From NCBI GenBank assembly GCA_026986415.1, contig JALSOR010000081.1:1-36034 (forward strand): 36,034 bases of DNA, in the 5' to 3' direction. Within the stretch, counting starts at the first letter, position 1. Every line of letters begins with the position of its first letter. This DNA comes from Acidilobaceae archaeon. GTDB taxonomy: Archaea; Thermoproteota; Thermoprotei_A; Sulfolobales; Acidilobaceae. The notes beneath the pieces are model-generated. The model was given only the letters and a program-made list of their open reading frames with translations, ran no database searches and had not been told where the DNA came from. Below are positions 1 to 9,846 of the stretch, one piece after another. A program made the translations under genes and the position numbers.

Positions 1-1661
1 GTCGGCGCGTACTGGCGGGCCTTCCTGAATATCTCCCTTATAGCCTTCTCGCTTTCTCCTACCCACTTGCTCAGTATCTCGGGGCCCCTCACGGCTATGA
101 AGTTAGCACCACTCTCAGTAGCAGCAGCCTTAGCAAGCAGAGTCTTACCAGTACCAGGAGGCCCAAACAACAGTATGCCCCTCGGCGGCTTGATGCCGAG
201 CCGCTCGAACGCGTGGGGGTACTTTAGGGGCCATTCTACCGCCTCCCTGATCTCCTGTTTGATCTGGGACAGGCCGCCGATATCCTCCCAGCGAACCTCT
301 GGCACTTCGACCTGTATCTCCCTGAGACCGCTGGGAGTTATCTCCTTGTAGGCCTGGAGGAAGTCCTCCATTTTCACAACCATCTTCTCGAGTATCTCGA
401 CCGGTATCTTCTCCTGCTCGATATCTATCTCGGGCAGGTAGCGGCGTAGAGCGTTCATAGCAGCCTCCTTTGCGAGCGCTGCCAGGTCGGCTCCCGTGTA
501 GCCCTTCGTCATCTCTGCTATCTTCTCGAGGTCCACGTCTTCTGCTAGCGGCATGTGGCGGGTGTGTATCTGGAGTATCTCGAGCCTGCCCTGCTTGTCG
601 GGGAGTGTGACTTCTATCTCCCTGTCGAACCTGCCAGGCCTTCTCAGCGCCGGGTCAATAGCGTTAGGCCTGTTGGTTGCTCCGATAACTATGACCTGCC
701 CCCTGCTCTCCAGGCCGTCTAGGAGTGCTAGGAGCTGTGCTACAACCCTCCTCTCTACCTCGCCCACTACCTCGTCACGTTTAGGAGCGATAGCGTCTAT
801 CTCGTCAATGAATATTATGCTTGGAGCGTTCTTCTTCGCCTCCTCGAATATCTCCCTGAGCCTCTGCTCGCTCTCACCGTAGAACTTGCTCATGATCTCC
901 GGGCCGTTGATCGCTATGAAGTTGGCGTCGCTCTCGTTTGCTACAGCCTTTGCTAGCAGGGTCTTACCGGTACCGGGCGGGCCGTAGAGGAGCACGCCCT
1001 TCGGCGGCTCAATGCCGAGGCGGGCGAAGAGTTCTGGGTGGCGTAGGGGGAGCTCTATGAGCTCTCTTACCTTCACTATGACGTCCCTGAGCCCTCCTAT
1101 GTCCTCATAGGTGACTTTTGGCACGCCGCTCATTGATACGGGCTTCTCTAGTATCTCTATAATTGTGTTATCGGTTATGACGACAGGGCCTCTAGGCTTG
1201 GTTAGCACTGCTGTCAGGTGTATCTCCTGGCTTAGGACTGGTACTATGAGTATGTCTCCCTCTATAAGGGGCATGCCTCTAAGCTTTTTCTTCACGTAAT
1301 TCCTGAACCCCTCATCAACACTTATAGTATGGGTTGTAGGCGCCAGTTTAACCTTAACAGCAGGCCTCACCCTAGCCTTCCTAACAACAACCCTGTCTCC
1401 CAGGTTAACATTAGCGTTCTTCCTGAGTATCCCGTCCATCCTTATAATGTCTCTCCCGTGATCCTCCGGGAGCGCGGGCCACGCTATAGCAACGGTCTTC
1501 CTCTTACCCTCTATCTCCACAATATCTCCAGGCTCAATACCGAGCTTCTTCATGACAGTAATGTCTATCCTGACCCTCCTCTTCCCATGATCCCTCTGGC
1601 CAGCCTTTTCTACTCTAAGAACAACCTCTTTAACCCTGTCATCTCTACTTGTCGCAGACAT
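1..1661 (-). CDS. cdc48: CDC48/VCP-type AAA+ ATPase, C-terminus truncated by window edge
   Basis: Reverse-strand reading from ATG at 1661: [61 protein letters not shown]... (CDC48 N-domain). Two Walker A motifs ([14 protein letters not shown] near 960-1000 and [13 protein letters not shown] near 145-180). No stop before position 1, so it is missing from the ORF track. Confidence 0.95.
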   Translation of the reverse strand, partial: MSATSRDDRVKEVVLRVEKAGQRDHGKRRVRIDITVMKKLGIEPGDIVEIEGKRKTVAIAWPALPEDHGRDIIRMDGILRKNANVNLGDRVVVRKARVRPAVKVKLAPTTHTISVDEGFRNYVKKKLRGMPLIEGDILIVPVLSQEIHLTAVLTKPRGPVVITDNTIIEILEKPVSMSGVPKVTYEDIGGLRDVIVKVRELIELPLRHPELFARLGIEPPKGVLLYGPPGTGKTLLAKAVANESDANFIAINGPEIMSKFYGESEQRLREIFEEAKKNAPSIIFIDEIDAIAPKRDEVVGEVERRVVAQLLALLDGLESRGQVIVIGATNRPNAIDPALRRPGRFDREIEVTLPDKQGRLEILQIHTRHMPLAEDVDLEKIAEMTKGYTGADLAALAKEAAMNALRRYLPEIDIEQEKIPVEILEKMVVKMEDFLQAYKEITPSGLREIQVEVPEVRWEDIGGLSQIKQEIREAVEWPLKYPHAFERLGIKPPRGILLFGPPGTGKTLLAKAAATESGANFIAVRGPEILSKWVGESEKAIREIFRKARQYAP

Positions 1662-1838
1662 TGTTCCACGCCCTCAAACACCGTGTCGCACGCTAATCCA
1701 AAGCTTCACCTGGACCTGGGACCTCTTATTCCCCCGCTTCCTCTACTGTTAAGGAGCGTACTTATAGGTGAGGTAACACTAATGTTAACTAAAAACTGGG
1801 AAAATATGGAATAATTCCAAGGATAATATTGGTCGCGT

Positions 1839-2111
1839 CTAGCTTAGCCTGTGTACGGTCTCTACCTCTACTTCCTCGACAATATCGATATTCCTGATTA
1901 GCTCTTCCAGCTTCTCAGTGCCTCCCTCTGTCTCCTCCGGTATGGCAATTATTATTTTCAATGCTTTCAGGCCGAAAGCTATAGGCTCCTCACCGCTAGA
2001 CATTATCTGGTAGTCCCCGGGGAGGACCTCCTTTATTTTCTCGAGAAGCTGTGAGGGCTGTATGCTAACATCGTTCGGGAGTACCTTCATGACGACAGCA
2101 ACCCTAGCCAT
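1839..2111 (-). CDS. ef1b: Translation elongation factor aEF1B (EF-1 beta)
   Basis: MARVAVVMKVLPNDVSIQPSQLLEKIKEVLP...EPIAFGLKALKIIIAIPEETEGGTEKLEELIRNIDIVEEVEVETVHRLS is typical of the family. Start moved to the internal MARV. Confidence 0.92.
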   Translation of the reverse strand: MARVAVVMKVLPNDVSIQPSQLLEKIKEVLPGDYQIMSSGEEPIAFGLKALKIIIAIPEETEGGTEKLEELIRNIDIVEEVEVETVHRLS

Positions 2112-2140
2112 CAAAACCACCCCTACACGGAACTCTAACG

Positions 2141-2350
2141 CTACGGGCCCTTGAACCCACAGTTCGGGCAGACGTAAGGCGTCCCCTGAGCCCTACACTT
2201 ACTGCAACGCCATATTATCGCCTGGCCACAGTTCGGGCAGACGAAGGCCACAGCCTTCTCTCCGGGCGCGATAATCTTTCCACAGCTCGTACAGATCGGC
2301 GGGTTAATATTATCGTAGACGTCCATCTTCCTTATCTGTATCGTGCTCAA
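2141..2350 (-). CDS. Small zinc-ribbon protein, four CxxC motifs, often next to aEF1B in archaea
   Basis: CTSCGK...CPNCGQ...[21 protein letters not shown]. Confidence 0.85.
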   Translation of the reverse strand: MSTIQIRKMDVYDNINPPICTSCGKIIAPGEKAVAFVCPNCGQAIIWRCSKCRAQGTPYVCPNCGFKGP

Positions 2351-2452
2351 CTCCTTCCCACACCCAACATCCAGGTGATAGGAGGCTCCTTATAAAAGAG
2401 TATCCCTGGAGAACCCATTCACGGGAACCATAACAAGGGGAGGAGGGCAGAG

Positions 2453-3151
2453 ATGGGCGAAGAGAGTATCGTGGAAGTTCTACGGTCCAACCTATCAGAG
2501 GAGTATGTGGAAGACGCTAGGAGGAGGCTTACAGAGTCTGTAAGCAAGATACAAGAGTTCCTAGACGAGCGTGACAAAGTGAGGGAAGAGGCGATCCGCC
2601 TTAGCAGGGAAATAATAAGGTCGTCCGGCTGGGCCATAACAGAAATCCACAAGGGAAACGTTGACAAGGCCCTGGAATACCTTGGAGAGTGCGAGGAGAA
2701 GACGCGCAAACTCCTCAACATGCTTTCCAGCTATCCGGACCTGCTCTATAGCGGAATGGTGTACAACTGCGTGTCAGAATATGTTGAGGCTAGACTCTTC
2801 ATAGATCTCATCACAGGCAACAGGCTAAGAGGGCCCGAGGAGCTGGGCGTCCCCCCAGTACCGTACCTCCAGGGGCTCGGCGATCTGGTGGGCGAGATTA
2901 AGAGGGTCGCCCTCGAACTGGTGAGACTTGAAGAGTACAGTATAGCTTGGAGGCTGTTACAGGTTGCCGAGCATATCTACCTCCTACTTAGAGGTCTAGA
3001 CTATCCCGACGCCATCGCCCCCGGGATCCGGAGGAAGGCCGATATCGCCAGGCGCGTGGTCGACGATCTCAAAGCAATGCTTGTAGACCTGGATAGTAGG
3101 AGCAGGCTCTCTAAACTCCTAGAGGAGAGCATACGGCTCAAAACCCACTAA
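2453..3151 (+). CDS. Translin family protein
   Basis: All-helical; EEAIRLSREIIRSSGWAITEIHKG..., YLQGLGDLVGEIKRVALELVR..., GLDYPDAIAPGIRRKADIARRVVDDLK matches the translin pattern. Confidence 0.8.
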   Translation: MGEESIVEVLRSNLSEEYVEDARRRLTESVSKIQEFLDERDKVREEAIRLSREIIRSSGWAITEIHKGNVDKALEYLGECEEKTRKLLNMLSSYPDLLYSGMVYNCVSEYVEARLFIDLITGNRLRGPEELGVPPVPYLQGLGDLVGEIKRVALELVRLEEYSIAWRLLQVAEHIYLLLRGLDYPDAIAPGIRRKADIARRVVDDLKAMLVDLDSRSRLSKLLEESIRLKTH

Positions 3152-3195
3152 TAAAGCCTTGGAGCCCACTATCCCGTACTGGAGGTGGTCTAATA

Positions 3196-4038
3196 GTGAG
3201 TAGCAGCGGCGAGTCTAAGAAGCTAGTGCTCAAACCACGCCACCCCCTACCAAAGGTCGGGGAGCTGGTAGTGGGTACGGTAGAAGAAGTATACGATTTC
3301 GGCGCGTACCTCAGCCTAGACGAGTATGGAGGAATAAGAGCGTTCCTCCCATGGAGCGAGGTCGCCAGTAGGATGGTTAGGAACATAGCCCACGTCGTGA
3401 AGCCAGGCCAGAAGATCGTTGTTAAAGTCATCAGGGTCTACAAGAGGAGGAACCAGGTAGACGTAAGCCTAAAACGCGTCATGGAGGGCGAGAAGCGGAG
3501 GAAAATGATGCAGTATAAGAGGAAGGTTAAGGCCGCGACCCTTGTGAGCATCGTAGCGGAGAAGCTCGGCAAAACAGTTGACGACGCGTACCGCGAGGTC
3601 ATCTGGAAGCTGGAGGACGCCTACGGCGATGTTATGACAGGGCTAGAACAGGCAGTAATATATGGCGAGCAGGCCCTACGCGAGGCCGGAATACCCGAGG
3701 AGTGGATAGAACCGCTCCTAGAAGCGGCCAGAACTCATGTCGAGATAAAACAGTTCAAACTCTCATGGATAGTCAATGCCACATCAACAGAACCCGACGG
3801 GGTCGACAGGATCCGCGAAGTCCTCATAACACTGCGCGACACTATTAAGAGTAAGATTGACGGGCAGGGCAGAACTACAGTCAGGATCTACAGCATAGGG
3901 GCTCCAAAGTATAGGCTCGACATCGTGACGCACGACCCTAAAACCGCGGAGAAGACCGTTGAGACTGTTTCCTCCTCGGTTGCAAAGAAGGCTAGTAAGC
4001 TGAAAGTAACGTTTAAAATAGAAAAACTTAAGCAGTAA
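3196..4038 (+). CDS. eif2a: Translation initiation factor aIF2 alpha subunit
   Basis: S1 domain (GELVVGTVEEVYDFGAYLSLDEYGGIRAFLPWSEVASRMVRN) followed by aIF2a domains 2 and 3; GTG start. Confidence 0.97.
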   Translation: MSSSGESKKLVLKPRHPLPKVGELVVGTVEEVYDFGAYLSLDEYGGIRAFLPWSEVASRMVRNIAHVVKPGQKIVVKVIRVYKRRNQVDVSLKRVMEGEKRRKMMQYKRKVKAATLVSIVAEKLGKTVDDAYREVIWKLEDAYGDVMTGLEQAVIYGEQALREAGIPEEWIEPLLEAARTHVEIKQFKLSWIVNATSTEPDGVDRIREVLITLRDTIKSKIDGQGRTTVRIYSIGAPKYRLDIVTHDPKTAEKTVETVSSSVAKKASKLKVTFKIEKLKQ

Positions 4039-4239
4039 TTATTCTAAACTCTACAATCCTAGGCTATATATTATCGTTCCGGATCAAAATATGTACTCGA
4101 TATCTGTTTAACACCTGTTTTTACATACAGCCTAGACAGTCCAGCGATCACAGCACTTACCTAATGATATATTCTTTCCATTAACTGTCTAGTTATAATA
4201 TGAGGATCTAGATCGAAACAGTATCGAGGTGACCGGGAC

Positions 4240-5199
4240 TTGATATTTTCCAGGCTGTTAAGCTTCCTGAGAGGCGGCCTCTTCGGTAGGAGGAGGTACG
4301 AGGAGGACTTCATAAAGCGGATCGAGAAAGGAGATATCGAGTATATACTGAATGTCGGTGTTCCCCGAGTAGAGGCCCCTCCAACACCTGGTCCTCAGCC
4401 GTGGAAGGAGTTGAATCTTATAGCCACAGGGTTCGAGACTACAAGCAATATTCTCAGAGACCCTGAGGCTCTCATGTACATACTCACGGCAACCGACAGG
4501 CAGGGCGAGCCGTTAGAGGTCAAAGGGACAGGCATAGAACTGTTGAGAACCGCCGTTAACTACACTAGAGAGCACCCAAACAATATCTATTATTTCGAGG
4601 GGGTCCAAGGCGGTATTGAAACCAGGATGCTCGCCTATAACGGTCTAGTCTCCGGAATATACTTCTCCGTGAACAATGTGGAATACTCAGGGCTTAGAGC
4701 TGTAGATAAACTTGGAGAGTTCTACTTCGACGCCATGCCACTATGGGCCACCCGCGTGAAGGACGAGCTCGCCAAGTGGAGCGATGAGAAGCTCAGCGTC
4801 TATGTTAGAGGACTAGACCACCAGCACATGTACCTGGTGAACACGCTCAACAGCCTGTACAGGTCCACCGTTATAGGTGAGAGTGAGAAGGTCCTGAACA
4901 CTATACTCAAGAGGCTTGTCGACTATACCAAGTTCCACTTTAGAAGCGAGGAGATACTAATGGACAAGTATAACTACCCGCAGGACAAGTTCCTCAGGCA
5001 CCAGAGGGAGCATAACGCTTTCGTCAAGACAGTAACAAGGTTCAAAGAGAAGTATGACGCTGGAGAGGCCGACCTAACGCTAGACGTGTTCAAATTCCTA
5101 GCCACATGGATAATAAACCATGTCGCTGGAACCGACAGGGACTACGGGCTATACTTCCTCCAGATAGGAGTAGCAAACAAGAAACCAGTACACAACTAG
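4240..5199 (+). CDS. Hemerythrin-domain protein with N-terminal region of unknown fold
   Basis: C-terminal hemerythrin ligand pattern: LDHQHMYL, HFRSEEI, HQREH, NHVAGTDRDYG. Residues about 1-180 not recognised. Confidence 0.85.
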   Translation: MIFSRLLSFLRGGLFGRRRYEEDFIKRIEKGDIEYILNVGVPRVEAPPTPGPQPWKELNLIATGFETTSNILRDPEALMYILTATDRQGEPLEVKGTGIELLRTAVNYTREHPNNIYYFEGVQGGIETRMLAYNGLVSGIYFSVNNVEYSGLRAVDKLGEFYFDAMPLWATRVKDELAKWSDEKLSVYVRGLDHQHMYLVNTLNSLYRSTVIGESEKVLNTILKRLVDYTKFHFRSEEILMDKYNYPQDKFLRHQREHNAFVKTVTRFKEKYDAGEADLTLDVFKFLATWIINHVAGTDRDYGLYFLQIGVANKKPVHN

Positions 5200-5306
5200 C
5201 CTACACCAACATTATCCTCGACTACAAGCACGAATAAAACCCATAACACACCTCTTACTTTACACCCCGTGGAGAACCAACACTTGGAACCTCCAGGTGC
5301 CACAAG

Positions 5307-5483
5307 TTGAAATGGCTGATGAGGAAATGTACCAGATGCGGGAGATACACGCTCAGGAGAGATAAGTGCCCCGTCTGTGGCGGGCCGGTCCGTGTCCCAC
5401 ACCCGCCAAGGTTCTCGCCAGACGATAGATTCCTACTCTACAAGTACCTCATGTTGAAGAAGGCGGGCAAGATACCCGATTAG
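5307..5483 (+). CDS. nop10: H/ACA RNP component Nop10 (58 aa, not in ORF track)
   Basis: TTG start; (M)KWLMRKCTRCGRYTLRRDKCPVCGGPVRVPHPPRFSPDDRFLLYKYLMLKKAGKIPD*. Four-Cys zinc ribbon plus the HPPRFSP(D/E)D motif. Confidence 0.93.
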   Translation: MKWLMRKCTRCGRYTLRRDKCPVCGGPVRVPHPPRFSPDDRFLLYKYLMLKKAGKIPD

Positions 5484-5581
5484 ATCCTTATAGTTTCCCT
5501 GTTAGAATTTAGAAGACTAAAATAGTACGCACAATAGCAAGCTAACCATCATTTTCCAGGAAGCTTGGCTTAGAAGGTGGG

Positions 5582-5714
5582 TGGTCCCGCCGCGGGGATT
5601 CGAACCCCGGACCACCCGGTATCTGCGGGGGGACACGCTCCCATACAACGTGTCCCCCGGCCCTACGCCCGTGTCCCACTACAGCCGGGCGCTCTGCCGC
5701 TGAGCTACGGCGGG
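5582..5714 (-). tRNA. trnY: tRNA-Tyr (GTA) with a 58-nt intron after position 37; CCA encoded
   Basis: Acceptor CCCGCCG/CGGCGGG, D-arm GCTCAGCGGCAGAGC, anticodon stem CCCGG/CCGGG, GTA anticodon, T-arm CGGGGTTCGAATCCCCG, 3' ACCA. Intron 5621-5678 fits a bulge-helix-bulge: CTGT/GCAG central helix, bulges AG|T and AT|A. Confidence 0.93.
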
Positions 5715-5811
5715 TAGTCCCATGTTCTTAGATTGGAGGGTGATCCTGCAGGTTTAAAGCTTTCCGTCTTAGAGGCCCGTTTAACTTTATAACCTGGCCA
5801 CTAGTACTGGC

Positions 5812-6036
5812 GTGTTACGGTGGCTTGATATGGGAGGCAAGCATGGGAAGTACGTTTACGTTGCTAGGAGAGATGGCTGGTATGTTAAGGTGAGAGTGCT
5901 TAAGAGCCGGGCGGAGGATGATCCTTCGCGCTATATTGTTGTGGGCCCCAAGGTGAGGGAGCCCCCATATACTTTTACGGTTGTATCAGAGGATGACCTT
6001 CCCGATGAGGTTGTCGGCAAGCTCTACTCGATATAA
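5812..6036 (+). CDS. Small hypothetical protein (start possibly at 5830, MGGKHGKYVYV)
   Basis: Compact ORF with balanced composition and a preceding AT-rich promoter-like sequence; family not identified. Confidence 0.65.
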   Translation: MLRWLDMGGKHGKYVYVARRDGWYVKVRVLKSRAEDDPSRYIVVGPKVREPPYTFTVVSEDDLPDEVVGKLYSI

Positions 6037-6110
6037 TTCTATGTATTTCACTATATTGATTTAAATTCCCGGCTAGGATATAACATGATTATTACGTCTC
6101 GCTCACCAAT

Positions 6111-7274
6111 ATGTACATGTACGCTGGGGTGCAAGCATTGGGCACAACCGAGGCCGAGACAGAGAAGACATCAACAAGTAAACCGCTGGTAACAATAGTG
6201 GTGCCAACATACAATGAGGCCGAGAATATAGGCCGCCTCATAAGGGAGATCACGAAGTCCATGGAAAACAGTGGATACAAAGATAATTTCGAGATCCTGG
6301 TTGTCGACGACGACTCGCCCGACGGCACCTGCCTAGAAGTGCGCCGGCTAGCTGAGAAGGATCGCAGGATTAGATGCCTCCTCAGGAGGAACAAGAAGGG
6401 GCTGGCAACAGCCATACTCCGGGGCATACACTGGGCCCGCGGCGAGTATGTAGTGGTGATGGACGCCGACTTCCAGCACCCGCCCGAGGTTGTCCCCAAG
6501 CTCGTGGAGACCGCTATAAGAACGGGGGCAGACATAGTTGTAGCGTCAAGATACACGCGGGGCGGCGGGGTTTCGGGGTGGAGTAGGCTCCGCCTGCTCA
6601 TGAGCAAGACGGCAATATTGATAGCGAGAATACTTGTCCCAGGGGCGAGGAGCACTAGCGATCCCATGAGCGGTTTCTTCCTTGTAAGGAAAAGTGTTGT
6701 GGAAGAGGAAAAGCTCAACCCTAGAGGGTACAAGATACTAATGGAGATGCTTGAGAAGCTATCTTACAGCAAGGTTGTCGACGTGCCCTACGTGTTCCGC
6801 AACCGGCTAGCCGGGAAGAGCAAGCTAGGGGCCAGAACAATTATTGACTTCCTAATACACGCGCTCCAGCTTTCACCGATGACAAGGTTCGCAACTATAG
6901 GGCTTCTCGGAGCCCTGGCGAACCTTATAGTTATGAGCCTGCTCCTCATCCTGGGGGTCAACAAGTACCTGGCAAGCCTGGCCGGCATTGAGGCCGGAAT
7001 ACTATTCAACTTCGTCTTCCACGAGGCGTGGACGTTCAAGACGAAGTTGAAGGGTAACTGGAAGGAGAGGCTAGTGAAATACCACCTCGCATCTGCAGGC
7101 GGGACTTCGACCACCTTCCTGACAATGGCGTTGCTCACCAGCCTGGCGGGCTTCTCAGCCGTGGCAGCCCAGGCGGCTGGGATAGCAGCCGGGTTCGCGT
7201 TAAATTATGCCCTATCCCTCACAAAGATATGGAGTAGGAAGGTGAGGGCGACTGTCAAAACAGGACGAGTATAG
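6111..7274 (+). CDS. GT2 dolichyl-phosphate-mannose-synthase-like glycosyltransferase with C-terminal GtrA-like membrane domain
   Basis: VTIVVPTYNEAENIGRLIREI, VVDDDSPDGT, VVMDADFQHPPE, then four hydrophobic segments (FATIGLLGALANLIVMSLLLILG...). Confidence 0.9.
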   Translation: MYMYAGVQALGTTEAETEKTSTSKPLVTIVVPTYNEAENIGRLIREITKSMENSGYKDNFEILVVDDDSPDGTCLEVRRLAEKDRRIRCLLRRNKKGLATAILRGIHWARGEYVVVMDADFQHPPEVVPKLVETAIRTGADIVVASRYTRGGGVSGWSRLRLLMSKTAILIARILVPGARSTSDPMSGFFLVRKSVVEEEKLNPRGYKILMEMLEKLSYSKVVDVPYVFRNRLAGKSKLGARTIIDFLIHALQLSPMTRFATIGLLGALANLIVMSLLLILGVNKYLASLAGIEAGILFNFVFHEAWTFKTKLKGNWKERLVKYHLASAGGTSTTFLTMALLTSLAGFSAVAAQAAGIAAGFALNYALSLTKIWSRKVRATVKTGRV

Positions 7275-7281
7275 GCGTCTA

Positions 7282-7866
7282 GTGGAGGAGATAATGGCGT
7301 GCAGGAAGTGCAGCCTACACCTTTCACGTAAGAATCCCGTGCCTGGGGAGGGCCCTCTGGACGCGGAGCTCATGCTGGTGGGAGAAGCCCCTGGGAGGAA
7401 TGAGGACCTCCAGGGCCGCCCTTTTGTTGGGCAGGCCGGTAAAGTGTTGAACGCTCTGCTCGGATCGATAGGCCTTTCGAGGAGCAATGTTTATATAACG
7501 AATGTTGTGAAGTGTAGGCCTCCTAACAACCGGGATCCTAGGCCGGAAGAGATACGGGCATGCCTCCCGTTCCTCAGGAGGCAGGTAGAGCTCATAAGAC
7601 CGAGAATTATCGTGGCGCTCGGAAGGCACGCGGGTAAGACGCTGTATGAGGAGGCCGGTCTCCGATGGAGAGGCATATCGAGGGAGCATGGGAGGCCTCG
7701 TGAAGCGGTGCTCTGGGGTGTGCGAGTGGTACTCTTCCCGACGTATCATCCTGCCGCGGCACTGTACAAGCCTGAGATCCGCGGCGTGCTGGAGGAGGAT
7801 TTCAAACGGCTGGCAGGCCTGCTCGGCGGAGGCTCTAGGGGGAGGAGCCTTCTAGACTATTTCTGA
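7282..7866 (+). CDS. udg: Type 4 (Fe-S) uracil-DNA glycosylase
   Basis: CRKC near N-terminus, MLVGEAPGRNEDLQGRPFVGQAGKVLN, NVVKCRPPNNRDPRPEEIRAC, TYHPAAAL. Confidence 0.93.
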   Translation: MEEIMACRKCSLHLSRKNPVPGEGPLDAELMLVGEAPGRNEDLQGRPFVGQAGKVLNALLGSIGLSRSNVYITNVVKCRPPNNRDPRPEEIRACLPFLRRQVELIRPRIIVALGRHAGKTLYEEAGLRWRGISREHGRPREAVLWGVRVVLFPTYHPAAALYKPEIRGVLEEDFKRLAGLLGGGSRGRSLLDYF

Positions 7867-9757
7867 CCAGCTCCACCGCCCACCTGTAAGCTATGAGGAG
7901 CCCCACTATTAGGCCTGCCAGGCCCGCGATAACCAGCGGGAGGTAGCCGTATCCCGGCATCTCTGGGAGGATCTGGCCTGGCCCTGCCTGGGGCATGCCC
8001 TGGCCTCCCTGCGGGCTCATCTGTTTCTGGAGCGCGTAGAGGTACCATTCGATCGTCGATGCGAGAGCTTCCATGGCTGTCCCTAGAGCGTCCTGCTTGT
8101 CCCCGTTGGAGTAGAGTATTTCCGAGTAGTTCATATAGGCTGGAGCCAGGCCTGGGGGGAACCCTCTCGCCTCTAGCTGGAGTATGAGCGTGTTATAGAT
8201 GTTGACCGACTCGTTCAGGTAGCCGTCGATAGTCATGTTGTAGAGGGTAGTATTATTCTGGGGCATGATTATGAAGAGGTCGTCCATACTACGGCTGATC
8301 GCTTCCCTGTAGAATCCTAGCGCTGCAATATAATACCCGTTGGCCTGGTAGCTGTCCCCTTTGCTTATCAGGCCCTGGAGTATTGATATGTAGTTCTCGA
8401 GCAGCTTCTTTTTCTCGATATTATTAATTATACTCACAGTATACTCTGCCAGGCTTATAGAATAGCTCGATGATATGTGGGCGTAATCTCCCAGCATTAA
8501 CGTGAGATTCTCAACCTCGGCACTAGACATTACCGGGGGAGCCTCTCTCAGCGCCTGAGCCACTTCAAGCCACGACTCTATACTGGCAATCCTCGCCCTA
8601 GCATACGCTAGTGTCGAGATAGCATCGTAGGGGCTGTACCCTGCCAGCAGGCTAAGGTCTTGGAGGCTGGAGAGCGCATCGGCGGTCCTGGAGAATGCCG
8701 TTCCTAGAAACTCAACATAGTATATCGAGCCGTTATCGGGCATCTCCTCCATACTGTCCAGAAGGCTCTGCAGTTCTCCCCGTATCATGTTGGCCTGCTC
8801 TAAAATATAGCTTGTAAGCCCCTTGCCGACACTCATGTTCGAGACTTGATAGTAATAGTATGCGGTATACGCCTGAATAAGGGCTGTGAACGCGTAGCTT
8901 GCCGAAGCGTAGGGGCTCTTGTTGAGCAGGGTCCTGCTCATGTTAATGTTCTTCCATGCCTCCTTGTAAAATGTGAGTGCAGAGCCGCCAAGCTTATCCG
9001 CTGGGAGACTGGACAGTACCTCTACGGCTTCCTGGGACATGTTTTCGGACGCGTTAACCATGCCTCTAAGGAAAGCTTCTGGTAACCCAACAGTAACAGG
9101 CTTCTCGGCGCCTGTAGTTTTGATGCCGAGCATTTTAGAGACGGAACCGTAAAGTCCTGCTACGGGCGTGCCGTTAGGGCATTCAGATATTATTTTCGAG
9201 TTCACGTTGGCCAGGGGATAGTAGAATTTGAGTCCTGCATCCATAGCCGCGTGACACTTATACTCGACCCCTCCGACAGGCCCGAATAGGCCTACCGGTG
9301 TTATTGCCCCGGTCATGGTTGTCTTGTTTAGCATCTCTAGTATGGGGCTTCCAGTTATGAGGGAGTAGAATATGAGGGTTATGTAGGCGCTACCGCTAGG
9401 GCCGCTAACATCTGAGGCGTTAAGAAAGTCTACCTTGAAATCATAGCTTCTCCAGTCCACGCCTGCAAGAATACTAGCTATTGCTGCCGCCTGCACGATA
9501 CTGCTTCTAGTAGTACTACCGACGTTCCCCCCGGAGGACACCTTCACGTTGCCCGATCCTGGAGATACTGATACTAGTGTTGCTACTAGTGTTCCCTTCT
9601 CTCCGGCGCCCACCTCTTCTACCGCTGGGATGTATACTATGACGCTCCCGCCCGTCTTGCTGGAGGACGAGTACAGTAGTGGGGCGGGCAATCCTAGTAT
9701 TACGGCTAAAACTATCATTGACGCGATTAATGCTTGGAGCCTAGTCCTGTGCTTCAA
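7835..9757 (-). CDS. Secreted, membrane-anchored Lon-fold (S16-like, COG1750-type) archaeal serine protease
   Basis: N-terminal signal peptide, Ser motif SGPSGSAYITL, Lys motif GLFGPVGGVEYKCHAAMDAGLKFYYP, long helical region, C-terminal TM (LVIAGLAGLIVGLLIAYRW). Confidence 0.8.
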   Translation of the reverse strand: MKHRTRLQALIASMIVLAVILGLPAPLLYSSSSKTGGSVIVYIPAVEEVGAGEKGTLVATLVSVSPGSGNVKVSSGGNVGSTTRSSIVQAAAIASILAGVDWRSYDFKVDFLNASDVSGPSGSAYITLIFYSLITGSPILEMLNKTTMTGAITPVGLFGPVGGVEYKCHAAMDAGLKFYYPLANVNSKIISECPNGTPVAGLYGSVSKMLGIKTTGAEKPVTVGLPEAFLRGMVNASENMSQEAVEVLSSLPADKLGGSALTFYKEAWKNINMSRTLLNKSPYASASYAFTALIQAYTAYYYYQVSNMSVGKGLTSYILEQANMIRGELQSLLDSMEEMPDNGSIYYVEFLGTAFSRTADALSSLQDLSLLAGYSPYDAISTLAYARARIASIESWLEVAQALREAPPVMSSAEVENLTLMLGDYAHISSSYSISLAEYTVSIINNIEKKKLLENYISILQGLISKGDSYQANGYYIAALGFYREAISRSMDDLFIIMPQNNTTLYNMTIDGYLNESVNIYNTLILQLEARGFPPGLAPAYMNYSEILYSNGDKQDALGTAMEALASTIEWYLYALQKQMSPQGGQGMPQAGPGQILPEMPGYGYLPLVIAGLAGLIVGLLIAYRWAVELVRNSLEGSSP

Positions 9758-9846
9758 CCCTGCAGACCCGCTTTTACTCTACGGCATTGTGCGGGTCTTT
9801 TTTATATTGGTTGGAGGGGTTATGTGATTCTACTGGTGCCGGGGTT

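Noticed and set aside
1329-1814. 161-aa plus-strand ORF
   Set aside because: Lies antisense to the CDC48 N-domain; Pro/Leu/Ser-rich translation typical of a shadow ORF.
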